Shown: positions 6,377-14,006 of the stretch, in pieces
How positions within the stretch are numbered: the stretch's first letter is position 1
How the letters are laid out: each line of letters begins with the position of its first letter
DNA from: Collinsella sp.
Lineage (GTDB): Bacteria > Actinomycetota > Coriobacteriia > Coriobacteriales > Coriobacteriaceae
DNA length: 34,226 nucleotides
Direction: 5' to 3'
NCBI GenBank assembly: GCA_019414325.1
Contig: DXMG01000010.1
Coordinates: 1 to 34,226 of the forward strand
Translations under genes and position numbers: made by a program
The notes under the pieces: generated by a model
The model's database searches: none
What the model saw: only the letters and a program-made list of their open reading frames with translations
What the model was told of the DNA's origin: nothing

Positions 6377-7687
6377 ATGGGCCAGTTCATCAACAACCCC
6401 GAGCACACCTTTGGTTTCGATACCCTGCAGCTGCACGTTGGCCAGGAGAGCGCCGATCCTGCATCCGACTCCCGTGCCGTGCCTATCTACCAGACCACGA
6501 GCTATGTGTTCCGCAACTCCCAGCACGCCGCCGACCGCTTTGGTCTTGCCGACGCCGGTAACATCTACGGCCGTCTGACCAACTCCACCCAGGGCGTCTT
6601 TGAGGACCGTATTGCCGCACTCGAGGGTGGTGTGGCAGGTCTTGCCGTCGCCTCCGGTGCTGCTGCCATCACCTATACCCTGCAGGCTCTTGCCCAAGCC
6701 GGTGACCACGTGGTGGCTCAGAAGACCATCTACGGTGGCTCCTACAACCTGCTGGAGCACACGCTTTCCCAGTTTGGTGTCGAGACCACCTTTGTCGACG
6801 TCCACAACCTGGACGAGGTCGAGGGTGCCATCAAGGACAACACCACGGTCATCTATCTCGAGACGCTCGGCAACCCCAACTCCGACATCCCCAACATCGA
6901 CGCCATCTCCGAGATTGCCAAGAAGCATGGCCTGCCGGTTGTTGTCGATAACACCTTCGGCACCCCGTATCTGTTCCGTCCGCTGGAGCATGGCGCCAAT
7001 ATCGTCGTCCACTCCGCGACCAAGTTCATTGGCGGCCACGGTACCTCGCTGGGCGGCGTGATTGTCGATGGCGGCAACTTTGACTGGAAGGCGAGCGGCA
7101 AGTATGCGCAGATCGCCGAGCCCAATCCCTCCTACCATGGCGTCTCGTTTGCCGAGGCTGCCGGCCCTGCCGCCTTCGCGACCTATGTCCGCGCCATCCT
7201 GCTGCGTGACGAGGGCGCCTGCATTAGCCCGTTTAACGCCTGGATCCTGCTCCAGGGCACCGAGACCCTGTCACTGCGCGTCGACCGCCATGTCGAGAAC
7301 ACCAAGAAGGTCGTTGAGTTCCTGGCTTGTGACAGCCACGTCGCCAAGGTGAACCACCCGAGCCTGCCTGAGCACCCCGACCATGAGCTCTACAAGCAGT
7401 ATTTCCCCAACGGTGGTGCCTCGATCTTCACCTTCGAGATTAAGGGCGGCCAGGAGGCTGCATGGAAGTTCATCGACCACTTGCAGGTGTTCTCGCTGCT
7501 CGCCAACGTGGCCGACGTCAAGTCGCTCGTCGTGCACCCGGCTACGACTACGCACTCCCAGCTCTCTGCCGAGGAGCTCGCCGAGCAGAACATCACGCCC
7601 TCCACGATCCGTCTTTCCATCGGTACCGAGAACGCCGAGGATATCATTTGGGACCTGAAGCAGGCCTTTGCCGCACTGGACGAGTAG
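6377..7687 (+). CDS. metY: O-acetylhomoserine sulfhydrylase (PLP-dependent)
   Basis: A 436-residue enzyme of the Cys/Met-metabolism PLP family, which forms homocysteine from O-acetylhomoserine and sulfide (or methionine with methanethiol). The length and the opening (FDTLQLHVGQE, AVPIYQTTSYVF) are typical of MetY rather than the shorter MetB/MetC. The cofactor lysine is K216 in VHSATKFIGGHGT, D191 in VVDNTFGTP contacts the pyridine ring, and YGRLTNSTQ provides the phosphate-binding Tyr/Arg. The ATG at 6377 has AAGGAG six bases upstream, better than a TTG opening at 6359. Expression probably depends on the promoter at 6165, the leader ORF and attenuator, and the divergent LysR protein. Confidence 0.92.
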   Translation: MGQFINNPEHTFGFDTLQLHVGQESADPASDSRAVPIYQTTSYVFRNSQHAADRFGLADAGNIYGRLTNSTQGVFEDRIAALEGGVAGLAVASGAAAITYTLQALAQAGDHVVAQKTIYGGSYNLLEHTLSQFGVETTFVDVHNLDEVEGAIKDNTTVIYLETLGNPNSDIPNIDAISEIAKKHGLPVVVDNTFGTPYLFRPLEHGANIVVHSATKFIGGHGTSLGGVIVDGGNFDWKASGKYAQIAEPNPSYHGVSFAEAAGPAAFATYVRAILLRDEGACISPFNAWILLQGTETLSLRVDRHVENTKKVVEFLACDSHVAKVNHPSLPEHPDHELYKQYFPNGGASIFTFEIKGGQEAAWKFIDHLQVFSLLANVADVKSLVVHPATTTHSQLSAEELAEQNITPSTIRLSIGTENAEDIIWDLKQAFAALDE

Positions 7688-7749
7688 GGCGACTTGTGCA
7701 AGGACCCCTTGCGACTCGATAGGTATAGCTGCATAAAATGCCTGCTCAA

Positions 7750-7788
7750 GGCGCCTGCGCAAGCAATGGTTGCGCAGGCGCCTTTTTT
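7750..7788 (+). terminator. Strong intrinsic terminator of metY
   Basis: GGCGCCTGCGCAA (7750-7762) pairs perfectly with TTGCGCAGGCGCC (7770-7782) across a 7-base loop, followed directly by six T (7783-7788). Confidence 0.95.
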
Positions 7789-7999
7789 GCATAGGAAGGG
7801 CGCTATTACAGGGTTTTTGACATGCTTTATGCAATCGAGATGTGGAAAACTCCTGTTGAGAGGATGTGAGTTTTACGCAAATGACGTGCACCTTTTGAGA
7901 AAAACCGCAGGTCGCGATTTGCTCGGAGTACTATGCAGCGCGATCGAATCACGCGCAGCTCAAACGCAGCAAAAACGCACTACGGAGGTTTCCAGCTAC
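7789..7999. other. Intergenic region without a recognised gene
   Basis: This region lies between the metY terminator and the secreted-protein start. It holds a TTGACA hexamer at 7817-7822 with no convincing -10 at the right distance, and a 7-bp inverted repeat AAAACTC/GAGTTTT at 7846-7852 and 7868-7874. The promoter of the downstream gene must lie here, but I cannot place it. Confidence 0.4.
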
Positions 8000-8776
8000 A
8001 TGAGGATTGATTCACGAAAACCGAAAGCCGCCGCCCTTTCCGCCGCTCTGACCGTGGCACTTTTAGCGGGCGCCGGCGCAACCGATGCCCACGCGGCAAC
8101 ACTGTCCGACACGGTCGGATCCACGCCGTCCGAGGCGACGCTGATGCAGCCCGTCGACTATCGCGGCGACGGCTTTGGCTCCATGCAGGAGTGGAACGCC
8201 TCTATGGGGGCCAAGCGCGATTCCCTGGAGGTCCGCGCCCAGATCATCATGAACATGTACGGTGACTATGCCACCGATGACGAGCGCGCTGTACTGCAAG
8301 GTTGTATCGATGGTGCGGGCGGTCTTTTGACGATGGAGGAGGTCGACGCCAAATCGACCGAGCTCGATGAGCTGCGCACGACGCTTGAGGATGCCAAGCG
8401 TGAGGCGCTCGAGGCTGCGGCCGCCGAAGCCGAGGCCGCTGAGGCCGTTCAGGCTTCGTATTACAACGCCGGCTCCGGCTCGTCTTACGCGCCTGCTGCG
8501 TATTACGCGAACGGTTCGGGCCTGACGCGCTCGAGCGGCGTCAATAACTATAACGGTCGTCGTGAGACTTATTACAGCAGCAACGTGTTGTATCACCACC
8601 GCACGGGCGAGTGGACCCAGGATTCCGAGGGCTTTTGGCGCGATTCCGATGGCTACTACGTCGTTGCCGCGGGCGATAAAGCCCAAGGCTCCACGTTTAC
8701 CGGATCCAAGGGCGAGTGCAAGGTCTATGACTCCGGCTGCGCAGCCGGAACCACCGACTACTACACTGGCTGGTAA
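8000..8776 (+). CDS. Secreted protein of unknown function
   Basis: A 258-residue exported protein. It starts MRIDSRKPKAAALSAALTVA and continues as a classical signal peptide, with a likely signal-peptidase site after DAHA (about residue 32). The mature protein has a helical N-terminal half, including an Ala/Glu-rich coiled-coil-like stretch (LEDAKREALEAAAAEAEAAE, around residues 130-150). A Ser/Gly/Tyr-rich low-complexity linker follows, then a compact C-terminal region with GYYVVAAGDKAQGSTFTGS and a Cys pair in KVYDSGCAAGTTDYYTGW. That last region resembles a small double-psi-barrel-like module in secreted cell-wall proteins, a weak resemblance only. The ATG at 8000 has GGAGG about 11 bases upstream; the frame opens earlier but without a signal peptide. 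It probably acts at the cell envelope; the function is unknown. Confidence 0.75.
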   Translation: MRIDSRKPKAAALSAALTVALLAGAGATDAHAATLSDTVGSTPSEATLMQPVDYRGDGFGSMQEWNASMGAKRDSLEVRAQIIMNMYGDYATDDERAVLQGCIDGAGGLLTMEEVDAKSTELDELRTTLEDAKREALEAAAAEAEAAEAVQASYYNAGSGSSYAPAAYYANGSGLTRSSGVNNYNGRRETYYSSNVLYHHRTGEWTQDSEGFWRDSDGYYVVAAGDKAQGSTFTGSKGECKVYDSGCAAGTTDYYTGW

Positions 8777-8805
8777 TTTTTCTGCAACACGGATATTTGG
8801 CGGAT

Positions 8806-8852
8806 GGGCGTCTTTACCGAGCTTTAGGGCAACGTAAGGACGCCCGTTTTTT
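8806..8852 (+). terminator. Intrinsic terminator of the secreted-protein gene
   Basis: GGGCGTCTTTAC (8806-8817) pairs with GTAAGGACGCCC (8834-8845) with one G-T pair, followed by G and six T. Confidence 0.9.
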
Positions 8853-8962
8853 GTGCGTGCTTGAGTTAACAGAGCGCTTACCGTGGCAGTACGCCGCGCA
8901 TATGGGCGCGGGGCACACTAAGTCATGAGAAGCAAGGTCTTTCCCGTGGAGGAAGTGGTCTT

Positions 8963-9163
8963 ATGAACGCTCGAGATATCGCTATTGCCGCCGTCGCACT
9001 TGCACTTGGTTGTCTTGGTCCTACGGCCGCGCTTGTCGCGGGCATGCAGGGCTCGTGCGGAGCTGCTCCTGTCGTTGTGGGGGCTCTGATTGCTGTCGCT
9101 GCGCTGGGAAGCGCCGGCGTCGTCCTTTGTCGCGATGATGAGGACGAGATCGTGGGGTCTTAA
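8963..9163 (+). CDS. Small two-helix membrane protein, unknown function
   Basis: A 66-residue protein with two hydrophobic segments (about residues 6-27 and 35-55) joined by a short MQGSCGAAP loop, ending in an acidic cytosolic-looking tail (CRDDEDEIVGS). GGAGGAAG lies upstream of the ATG. The start MNARDIAIAAVALALG is translation-like and the codon choice resembles its neighbours, so it is probably real. No family recognised. It stands alone between a terminator and a decayed gene. Confidence 0.6.
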   Translation: MNARDIAIAAVALALGCLGPTAALVAGMQGSCGAAPVVVGALIAVAALGSAGVVLCRDDEDEIVGS

Positions 9164-9243
9164 AGTTAGCCTCAACTCTGGTGTTGCCGGAGCATGTTGC
9201 GTGTGCCGGATAGCCGTATTTAGAAAAACAAACGCATGGGAAC

Positions 9244-9363
9244 TCACGGCTCAAAGCCAAACCAGTGCGGGGTGTCGCACGAGAGCGTGTGGGTGAGGTC
9301 AACCCAGCGATAATCGGTACTTTTGAGCTGGGATGCGAGGTTCCAAAGGTCGAGCGCGGGCAT
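9244..9363 (-). pseudogene. Cyclase-family (kynurenine-formamidase-like) gene, N-terminal remnant
   Basis: On the minus strand, AAAGGAG followed six bases later by ATG (9363) opens a 39-codon frame that begins MPALDLWNLASQLKS and then reads WVDLTHTLSCDTPHWFGFEP before a TGA at 9244. The block VDLTHTLxxDTPHWxGF is the N-terminal hallmark of cyclase-family (PF04199-type) metal hydrolases, which need a downstream HxGTHxDxPxH metal motif. No such motif or any further coding similarity is visible leftward, so only the 5' end survives, including its ribosome site. It fills most of the 362-bp gap between the small membrane protein and the aldo/keto reductase. Confidence 0.65.
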
Positions 9364-9525
9364 GGGTGGCTCCTTTCATCGGGCTTTTTGCTGATGTTAA
9401 TGCGGTGCCGTGACAGCTCGATTTCTGCTGCGTTACGATACGTTCTCGATTGCGATTCCACGATGTTTCGGCCGCGTGACCATTGTGTTTCGCCTTGCCG
9501 AGCGCTGATGGCGAAGGGAGGGTCC

Positions 9526-10716
9526 GTGCAATACCGCGTTGACTCCAAAAGTGGTAACCGAATATCTGCTCTGGGCCTGGGCTGTATGAGGTTTCCCGGT
9601 GCGCCGGGCCATCCGGATGCGAAGACAGCCGATGCCATCATCTCCCGTGCGGTGGAGCAGGGGATTAATTATCTGGATACCGCGTACCTCTATCCCGGTA
9701 ATGAGGTGTGCGTGGGCGCCTCACTTGAGCGCTTGGGGCTGCGCGACCGGGTGTTGCTGGCGACTAAGTTGCCGCACGCCTCGTGTGTATGCACGGGGGA
9801 TTTCGACCGTTTCTTTGATGAGCAGCTGCGTCGGCTGCGGACCGACCGTATCGACTATTACCTTATGCACAACATTACCTCGCCCGCCCAGTGGGAACGT
9901 GTGGTGGCGTTGGGCATCGAGGACTGGATCGCGCGTCAAAAGGCGGCGGGGCGCATTCGCCAGATTGGTTTTTCGTATCACGGCAGCGCGGCGGATTTCC
10001 TGACGGTGCTTGACGCATATGACTGGGATTTTTGCCAGATCCAGTACAACTATGCCGGCGAGCGTTACCAAGCGGGAACGGCAGGACTCATGGCGGCTGC
10101 GGAGCGCGGTCTTGCGGTGTTTGTGATGGAGCCACTGCTGGGCGGTCGTCTAGCGGGCAAACTTCCGCCGCGGGCACGCGCTGTGCTCGATGGCGCCCGT
10201 GACCCGCATTTGCGCACTCCGGCCGCCTGGGGGCTTTCGTGGGTGTGGAACCATCCTCAGGTGACGATGCTGCTTTCGGGTATGACCGATACCGCGCAAG
10301 TGGATGAGAACGCGGCGTTGGCCGATCGGGCCCTGCCGGATTCGATGACGGCTGCTCAGCTCGATGCCATCGCACGCGTGCTGAGGGAGTTTGAAAAATC
10401 GAATCGCGTGCCCTGCACGGGATGCGGCTATTGCATGCCGTGTCCTAAAGGCATCAATATCCCTGGGTGTTTTGCTGCCTACAACGCAAGCTATGCGCAC
10501 AGCTGGTTTACGGGGCTGTCTCAATACTTTACGGCGAGCGCGGTGCGGACGAACGAGCCCAAGCTGGTGAGCAATTGCGTCAAGTGCGGCAAATGCGCGC
10601 GGCATTGCCCACAGCATATCGATATCCCCGGGCGCTTGGACGACGTACGCCGCCGTTTTCAGCCTGGCCCCGTGACGGCGGTGCTTAAGGCCTTCGGCAA
10701 AACGCGCCCCTCGTGA
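9526..10716 (+). CDS. Aldo/keto reductase with C-terminal 4Fe-4S ferredoxin motifs
   Basis: A 396-residue enzyme. Residues 1-290 form an aldo/keto reductase barrel with the catalytic tetrad D51 (YLDTAYLYP), Y56, K81 (TKLP) and H115 (LMHN). The C-terminal ~100 residues carry two iron-sulfur motifs: CTGCGYCMPCP (C297, C300, C303, C306) and CVKCGKCARHCP (C351, C354, C357, C361). This architecture is common in anaerobes and suggests electron transfer linked to a reduction; the substrate is unknown. I choose GTG at 9526 because AGGGAGGG sits just upstream; an ATG six codons earlier (9508) lies before that site. An open frame reaching back to 9265 overlaps the decayed cyclase and is not supported. 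A repeat hairpin begins immediately after the stop. Confidence 0.88.
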   Translation: MQYRVDSKSGNRISALGLGCMRFPGAPGHPDAKTADAIISRAVEQGINYLDTAYLYPGNEVCVGASLERLGLRDRVLLATKLPHASCVCTGDFDRFFDEQLRRLRTDRIDYYLMHNITSPAQWERVVALGIEDWIARQKAAGRIRQIGFSYHGSAADFLTVLDAYDWDFCQIQYNYAGERYQAGTAGLMAAAERGLAVFVMEPLLGGRLAGKLPPRARAVLDGARDPHLRTPAAWGLSWVWNHPQVTMLLSGMTDTAQVDENAALADRALPDSMTAAQLDAIARVLREFEKSNRVPCTGCGYCMPCPKGINIPGCFAAYNASYAHSWFTGLSQYFTASAVRTNEPKLVSNCVKCGKCARHCPQHIDIPGRLDDVRRRFQPGPVTAVLKAFGKTRPS

Positions 10717-10801
10717 CCCTTTTATAACTTGCGGTGGAATAGTTCCTGCTTGCGGCAGAATAAGGCATCGACAGGAACTATTTCACCGCAACTGAAGGGG
10801 G
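10717..10801 (+). repeat. Dispersed hairpin element, copy 1 (upstream of Gfo/Idh gene)
   Basis: TTGCGGTGGAATAGTTCCTG (10729-10748) pairs with CAGGAACTATTTCACCGCAA (10772-10791) with one G-T pair. The loop contains TTGCGGCAGAATA (10750-10762), a near direct repeat of the first arm's TTGCGGTGGAATA, 21 bp away. CCCTT at 10717-10721 can pair with AAGGG at 10795-10799, the ribosome site of the next gene. Nearly identical to the copy at 11897-11984. Confidence 0.85.
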
Positions 10802-10806
10802 CTGTC

Positions 10807-11826
10807 GTGGGCCATCGGGATTCATGTGATGATTTGCGTGAGGTTCGTTGGGGCGTTTTGGGCGCTGGACACATTTCGCATCGATTTGCATCGTCGCTCA
10901 AGAAGGTCGACGGGGCACGGCTGGTGGCTGCGGCCGGCCGCACTCCTGCACATGTCGAGGAATTTTGCCGAGCGTTTTCGATTGATGTTGCGCATGGCCA
11001 TGCCTCGGTCGACGATAACGGCGATGCGGCTTATGATGCGCTGATTGCCGACCCCGATGTCGACGCAATCTACTTGGCTCTTCCGCATGGCATGCATGCG
11101 CATTGGGTCTGTCGGGCACTGCGCGCGGGAAAGGCCGTACTGTGCGAAAAGCCGGCCGTTTTGAATGAAGAAGAGGCCCATGCGATCGCCTCCGTTTCCC
11201 GTGAGTGCGGTGTGCCGTTTATGGAGGCGATGAAAAATCGGTTTTGTCCGATGCGTACTCGCGTGAAGGGCTTGCTTGCGTCGGGCGAGCTCGGCCGTAT
11301 CGTTTCGATCGAAAGCGTGCAAAAACTCGATTATGGTGAGTCCCCTTCGAGTTATCTACTCGATCCGTTGCAGGGTGGCTGTCTATATGACATGGGCTGC
11401 TATGCAGTCGGGTGGTTTGAGGATCTGCTTGCGGGCGCGTGCGAGGTTTCGTCCCATGAAGTTCGCTGGCGTGACGTATCGGGCGGCCGCGTCGATTGGG
11501 CCGACGAGGTCCATATGAGCGTCGGCGGTATACCCATTCATATGGTGTGTGACGGCAAAGCAGCATATGAAAGCCGCTTAACGATTGCCTGCGAGCGGGG
11601 TTCGTTGGAAATCGAGCGCCTCCATCGCCCCGAGCTCGCCCATGTGAGGTACTCCGACGGACGAATGCTCGAAATAAATGCCCCGTTTGAGGTCGATGAT
11701 TTCTACGGCGAAATCCAGCATGCGACCCAGCTCATCCGGGCGGGGAAACTCGAGAGTCCCGTCATGCCCCTTGCCGCCACACAGCGCTGCGCGCGCATTA
11801 TCGATGCAATCCGTCTAGCCCTCTAG
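10807..11826 (+). CDS. Gfo/Idh/MocA-family oxidoreductase (second in window)
   Basis: A 339-residue NAD(P)-dependent oxidoreductase with the Rossmann motif GVLGAGHISHRFA (about residues 14-26), the family LCEKPAVLN motif carrying the catalytic-region Lys, and a C-terminal domain with LYDMGCYAVGW. It resembles dihydrodiol-dehydrogenase-like members of the family. The start is uncertain: I choose GTG at 10807, six bases after AAGGGGG, because the frame further upstream runs through the hairpin element at 10717-10801. It differs clearly from the oxidoreductase at 3434. Substrate unknown. Confidence 0.82.
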   Translation: MGHRDSCDDLREVRWGVLGAGHISHRFASSLKKVDGARLVAAAGRTPAHVEEFCRAFSIDVAHGHASVDDNGDAAYDALIADPDVDAIYLALPHGMHAHWVCRALRAGKAVLCEKPAVLNEEEAHAIASVSRECGVPFMEAMKNRFCPMRTRVKGLLASGELGRIVSIESVQKLDYGESPSSYLLDPLQGGCLYDMGCYAVGWFEDLLAGACEVSSHEVRWRDVSGGRVDWADEVHMSVGGIPIHMVCDGKAAYESRLTIACERGSLEIERLHRPELAHVRYSDGRMLEINAPFEVDDFYGEIQHATQLIRAGKLESPVMPLAATQRCARIIDAIRLAL

Positions 11827-11896
11827 GACTTGGCGCTGACGCGTAGGGGATCATGACGCCGGCGACCGTGGTGCTTGGTGGCCCGCATCTCTGATG

Positions 11897-11984
11897 CCCC
11901 TTTTATAAGTTGCGGTGGAATAGTTCCTGTTTGCGGCAGAATAGGGGCCAAACAGGAACTATTTCACCGCAACTGATGAGGGGG
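11897..11984 (+). repeat. Dispersed hairpin element, copy 2 (upstream of endonuclease IV gene)
   Basis: The 20-bp arms are the same as in copy 1: 11910-11929 and 11953-11972, extended by AG/CT to a 22-bp stem. The inner direct repeat TTGCGGCAGAATA is at 11931-11943. The outer CCCC (11897-11900) can pair with GGGG (11981-11984), which is part of the GGGGAG ribosome site of the next gene. The loop sequence after the inner repeat differs between copies, while the arms are identical. Confidence 0.85.
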
Positions 11985-11992
11985 AGCTGGAG

Positions 11993-12859
11993 ATGCTGAC
12001 GATTGGGTGTCATCTATCCACGACGAAGGGCTATCGGGCGATGGGGGAGACGGCGTTGTCAATTGGCGCCAATACCTTTGCATTCTTTACGCGCAACCCG
12101 CGCGGCGGCAAGGCGAAAGACCTTGACATGGATGACGTGGCCGCCCTGCGCGAGCTTATGGAACAGAACGATTTTGGCCCGCTTGTGGCTCATGCCCCGT
12201 ATACCTATAACCCCTGCTCGGCCAAAGAGCGGGCGCGCGAGTTTGCCTTGGAGGCCATGGCGGAGGACCTGCGGCGCATGGAAGCGCTGCCCGGCAACTA
12301 CTACAACTTCCACCCCGGCGCGCATGTGGGGCAGGGGACCGATGCCGGCATTCAGATGATCGTCGACACCTTGTGCCAGGTGATGTTTGAGGGGCAGCAG
12401 ACGACGGTGCTGCTCGAGACCATGGCGGGAAAGGGTACCGAGGTGGGCCGTAGCTTTGAAGAGCTGGCGCGCATCATTGGGGGCGTTGCCGACAAGCGCC
12501 CCGAGCTGTCGGTCAAGTTGGGCGTTTGCCTAGACACCTGCCATGCGAATGATGCCGGTTATGACATCGTCCACGATCTTGACGGTGTGCTCGACGAGTT
12601 CGATCGCGTGGTGGGTATCGAGCGCCTGCGCGCCGTGCATATCAATGACTCCAAAAACCCCTGCGGCGCCCATAAGGACCGCCACGAGTGTATCGGTAAG
12701 GGCTACCTGGGTGGTGAAGAGTTTGGTGGCGGTATGCAGGTTATACAGAATATTGTATCGAATGGCCGCTTGCGCGCATTGCCATTCATCTTGGAGACAC
12801 CGAACGAACTTGCAGGTTATGCGGCTGAAATCAAACTGTTAAGGTCGTTGCAGCAGTAA
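11993..12859 (+). CDS. nfo: Deoxyribonuclease IV (AP endonuclease)
   Basis: A 288-residue endonuclease IV family TIM barrel, which nicks DNA 5' to abasic sites in base-excision repair. The zinc ligands of the family can be followed in order: H in VAHAPY, H in YNFHPGAH, E in LLETMAGKG, D and H in CLDTCHAND, H in AVHINDSKNP, the D/H pair in DRHECIGKG, and E in LETPNE. GAHKDRHECIGKG is the family's C-terminal signature. The ATG at 11993 follows GGGGAG, which overlaps the 3' end of the hairpin element, so folding of that element could limit translation. No clear terminator follows. Confidence 0.92.
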   Translation: MLTIGCHLSTTKGYRAMGETALSIGANTFAFFTRNPRGGKAKDLDMDDVAALRELMEQNDFGPLVAHAPYTYNPCSAKERAREFALEAMAEDLRRMEALPGNYYNFHPGAHVGQGTDAGIQMIVDTLCQVMFEGQQTTVLLETMAGKGTEVGRSFEELARIIGGVADKRPELSVKLGVCLDTCHANDAGYDIVHDLDGVLDEFDRVVGIERLRAVHINDSKNPCGAHKDRHECIGKGYLGGEEFGGGMQVIQNIVSNGRLRALPFILETPNELAGYAAEIKLLRSLQQ

Positions 12860-12920
12860 TGGCTGCCATAAACTGAAGTGCTCCATTCACGTTATGGGTT
12901 TGTTTCAATCAGTTTTCTAA

Positions 12921-12949
12921 TTGCAGATTCTTCCAAGCGGGTGCATAAT
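12921..12949 (+). promoter_or_regulatory. Promoter of the amino-acid ABC transporter operon
   Basis: TTGCAG (12921-12926) and CATAAT (12944-12949) are 17 bp apart, about 56 bp upstream of the lipoprotein start. The -10 matches consensus in five of six positions; the -35 is weaker. Confidence 0.5.
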
Positions 12950-13005
12950 AACCCTCAGTTTTTGCAGACCTCTGAATCAAACGGGGTCACGGAAGGAGAC
13001 TGATT

Positions 13006-13866
13006 ATGAAGCTCAAGAAGATTGGCGCATTTGCCGCCACGGGCGCCATGGCGCTCGCCCTCGCACTGACGGGCTGCGGCTCGTCCAACGCCACCTCTGG
13101 TTCTAATGCCGGTTCCAGCAGCTCTGACGACGCTAAGGTCGAGAAGGTCGACGGCTCCAAGGAGTACGCGCTCGTCAAGGACGGTACGCTGACCGTCGGC
13201 ACCTCTGCCGAGTACGCTCCGTTTGAGTACAAGGACGACAACGGCGATTATCAGGGCTTTGACCTTGAGCTTATCAAGGCTATCGGCGACAAGCTGGGCC
13301 TGGATGTCGAGTACGTCAACAACGACTTCGACACGCTGGTTCCGGGCGTCGCTTCGGGCGCCAAGTATGACGTCTCCATCGCGGCTATCACCGATACGCC
13401 CGAGCGTGAGAAGGAAGTCACTTTCTCTGATTCCTACTACATGGACGATCAGGCTATCGTGACCAAGGTCGATAACACCGACATCACGGCCGACAACTAC
13501 AGCGAGAAGCTCAACAACGCCGACGCCACCATCATCGTCCAGTCCGGTTCGACCGCCGAGGCCTTTGCCCAGGAGAACTTCCCCAAGGCCAAGATCGTCC
13601 CCTACAAGGACGCCACCGAGTGCTTCAGCGCCCTGCAGTCCGATAAGGGCGACGCCGTAGTCACCAACCGCTCCGTTGCCAGCCAGCTGACCGCCGAGCA
13701 GTTCAACACCTGCCAGACCATCAAGCAGATCAGCACCGGCGAGGAGTACGCCATCGCCATCAACCAGGGCAACACCAAGCTCAAGAACGACATCAACCAG
13801 GCCATCAAGGACCTGACCGACGACGGTACCGTTGACGCCCTCATGGCTAAGTACAACATCAAGTAA
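13006..13866 (+). CDS. Amino-acid ABC transporter substrate-binding lipoprotein
   Basis: A 286-residue extracellular solute-binding protein of the family-3 (polar amino acid) type. The signal peptide ends in the lipobox LTGC (C24), followed by a Ser/Asn-rich tether, so it is anchored to the outer face of the membrane. LTVGTSAEYAPFEYKDDNGD and YQGFDLELIKAIGDKLGLDV are the characteristic opening of the binding domain; the ligand Asp/Arg region is around DTPERE. GGAGA precedes the ATG. It is first in an operon with permease and ATPase. An intercistronic hairpin after it would favour excess binding protein over membrane components, as is common in such operons. The exact amino acid is not deducible. 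Confidence 0.92.
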   Translation: MKLKKIGAFAATGAMALALALTGCGSSNATSGSNAGSSSSDDAKVEKVDGSKEYALVKDGTLTVGTSAEYAPFEYKDDNGDYQGFDLELIKAIGDKLGLDVEYVNNDFDTLVPGVASGAKYDVSIAAITDTPEREKEVTFSDSYYMDDQAIVTKVDNTDITADNYSEKLNNADATIIVQSGSTAEAFAQENFPKAKIVPYKDATECFSALQSDKGDAVVTNRSVASQLTAEQFNTCQTIKQISTGEEYAIAINQGNTKLKNDINQAIKDLTDDGTVDALMAKYNIK

Positions 13867-13886
13867 ATAGATGCTTGATTGCGCGT

Positions 13887-13915
13887 AGGCCCTTTCCGTT
13901 TTGCGGAGAGGGCCT
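13887..13915 (+). terminator. Intercistronic hairpin between binding protein and permease
   Basis: AGGCCCTTTCCG (13887-13898) pairs with CGGAGAGGGCCT (13904-13915) with one G-T pair and a 5-base loop; flanking GCGC blocks can extend it. The T content after the stem is low, so it more likely acts as a partial terminator or mRNA stabiliser. Confidence 0.6.
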
Positions 13916-14006
13916 TTGCGCTTCTCTCGACGGAGAGCGTTTCCGTCTCGTTTTGCCGGCAACTTCTACGATAGGAGCCACCTTGTCTCGATTGAACGAG
14001 GGGGCC

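Noticed and set aside
6194..7138. A 314-codon minus-strand open frame over the metY leader and 5' half
   Set aside because: It lies antisense to MetY with its PLP motifs and would overlap the metY promoter; the Val/Gly/Asp-rich product is typical of a shadow frame.
9265..9525. Extended N-terminus of the aldo/keto reductase
   Set aside because: The added residues show no family similarity and overlap the decayed cyclase on the other strand, whereas a GTG at 9526 has a strong ribosome site and begins at the conserved domain.
10717..11984. The paired hairpin elements as ordinary intrinsic terminators
   Set aside because: Neither stem is followed by a T run on the plus strand, and both extend into the ribosome site of the next gene. 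Identical arms in two places indicate a repeat element instead.
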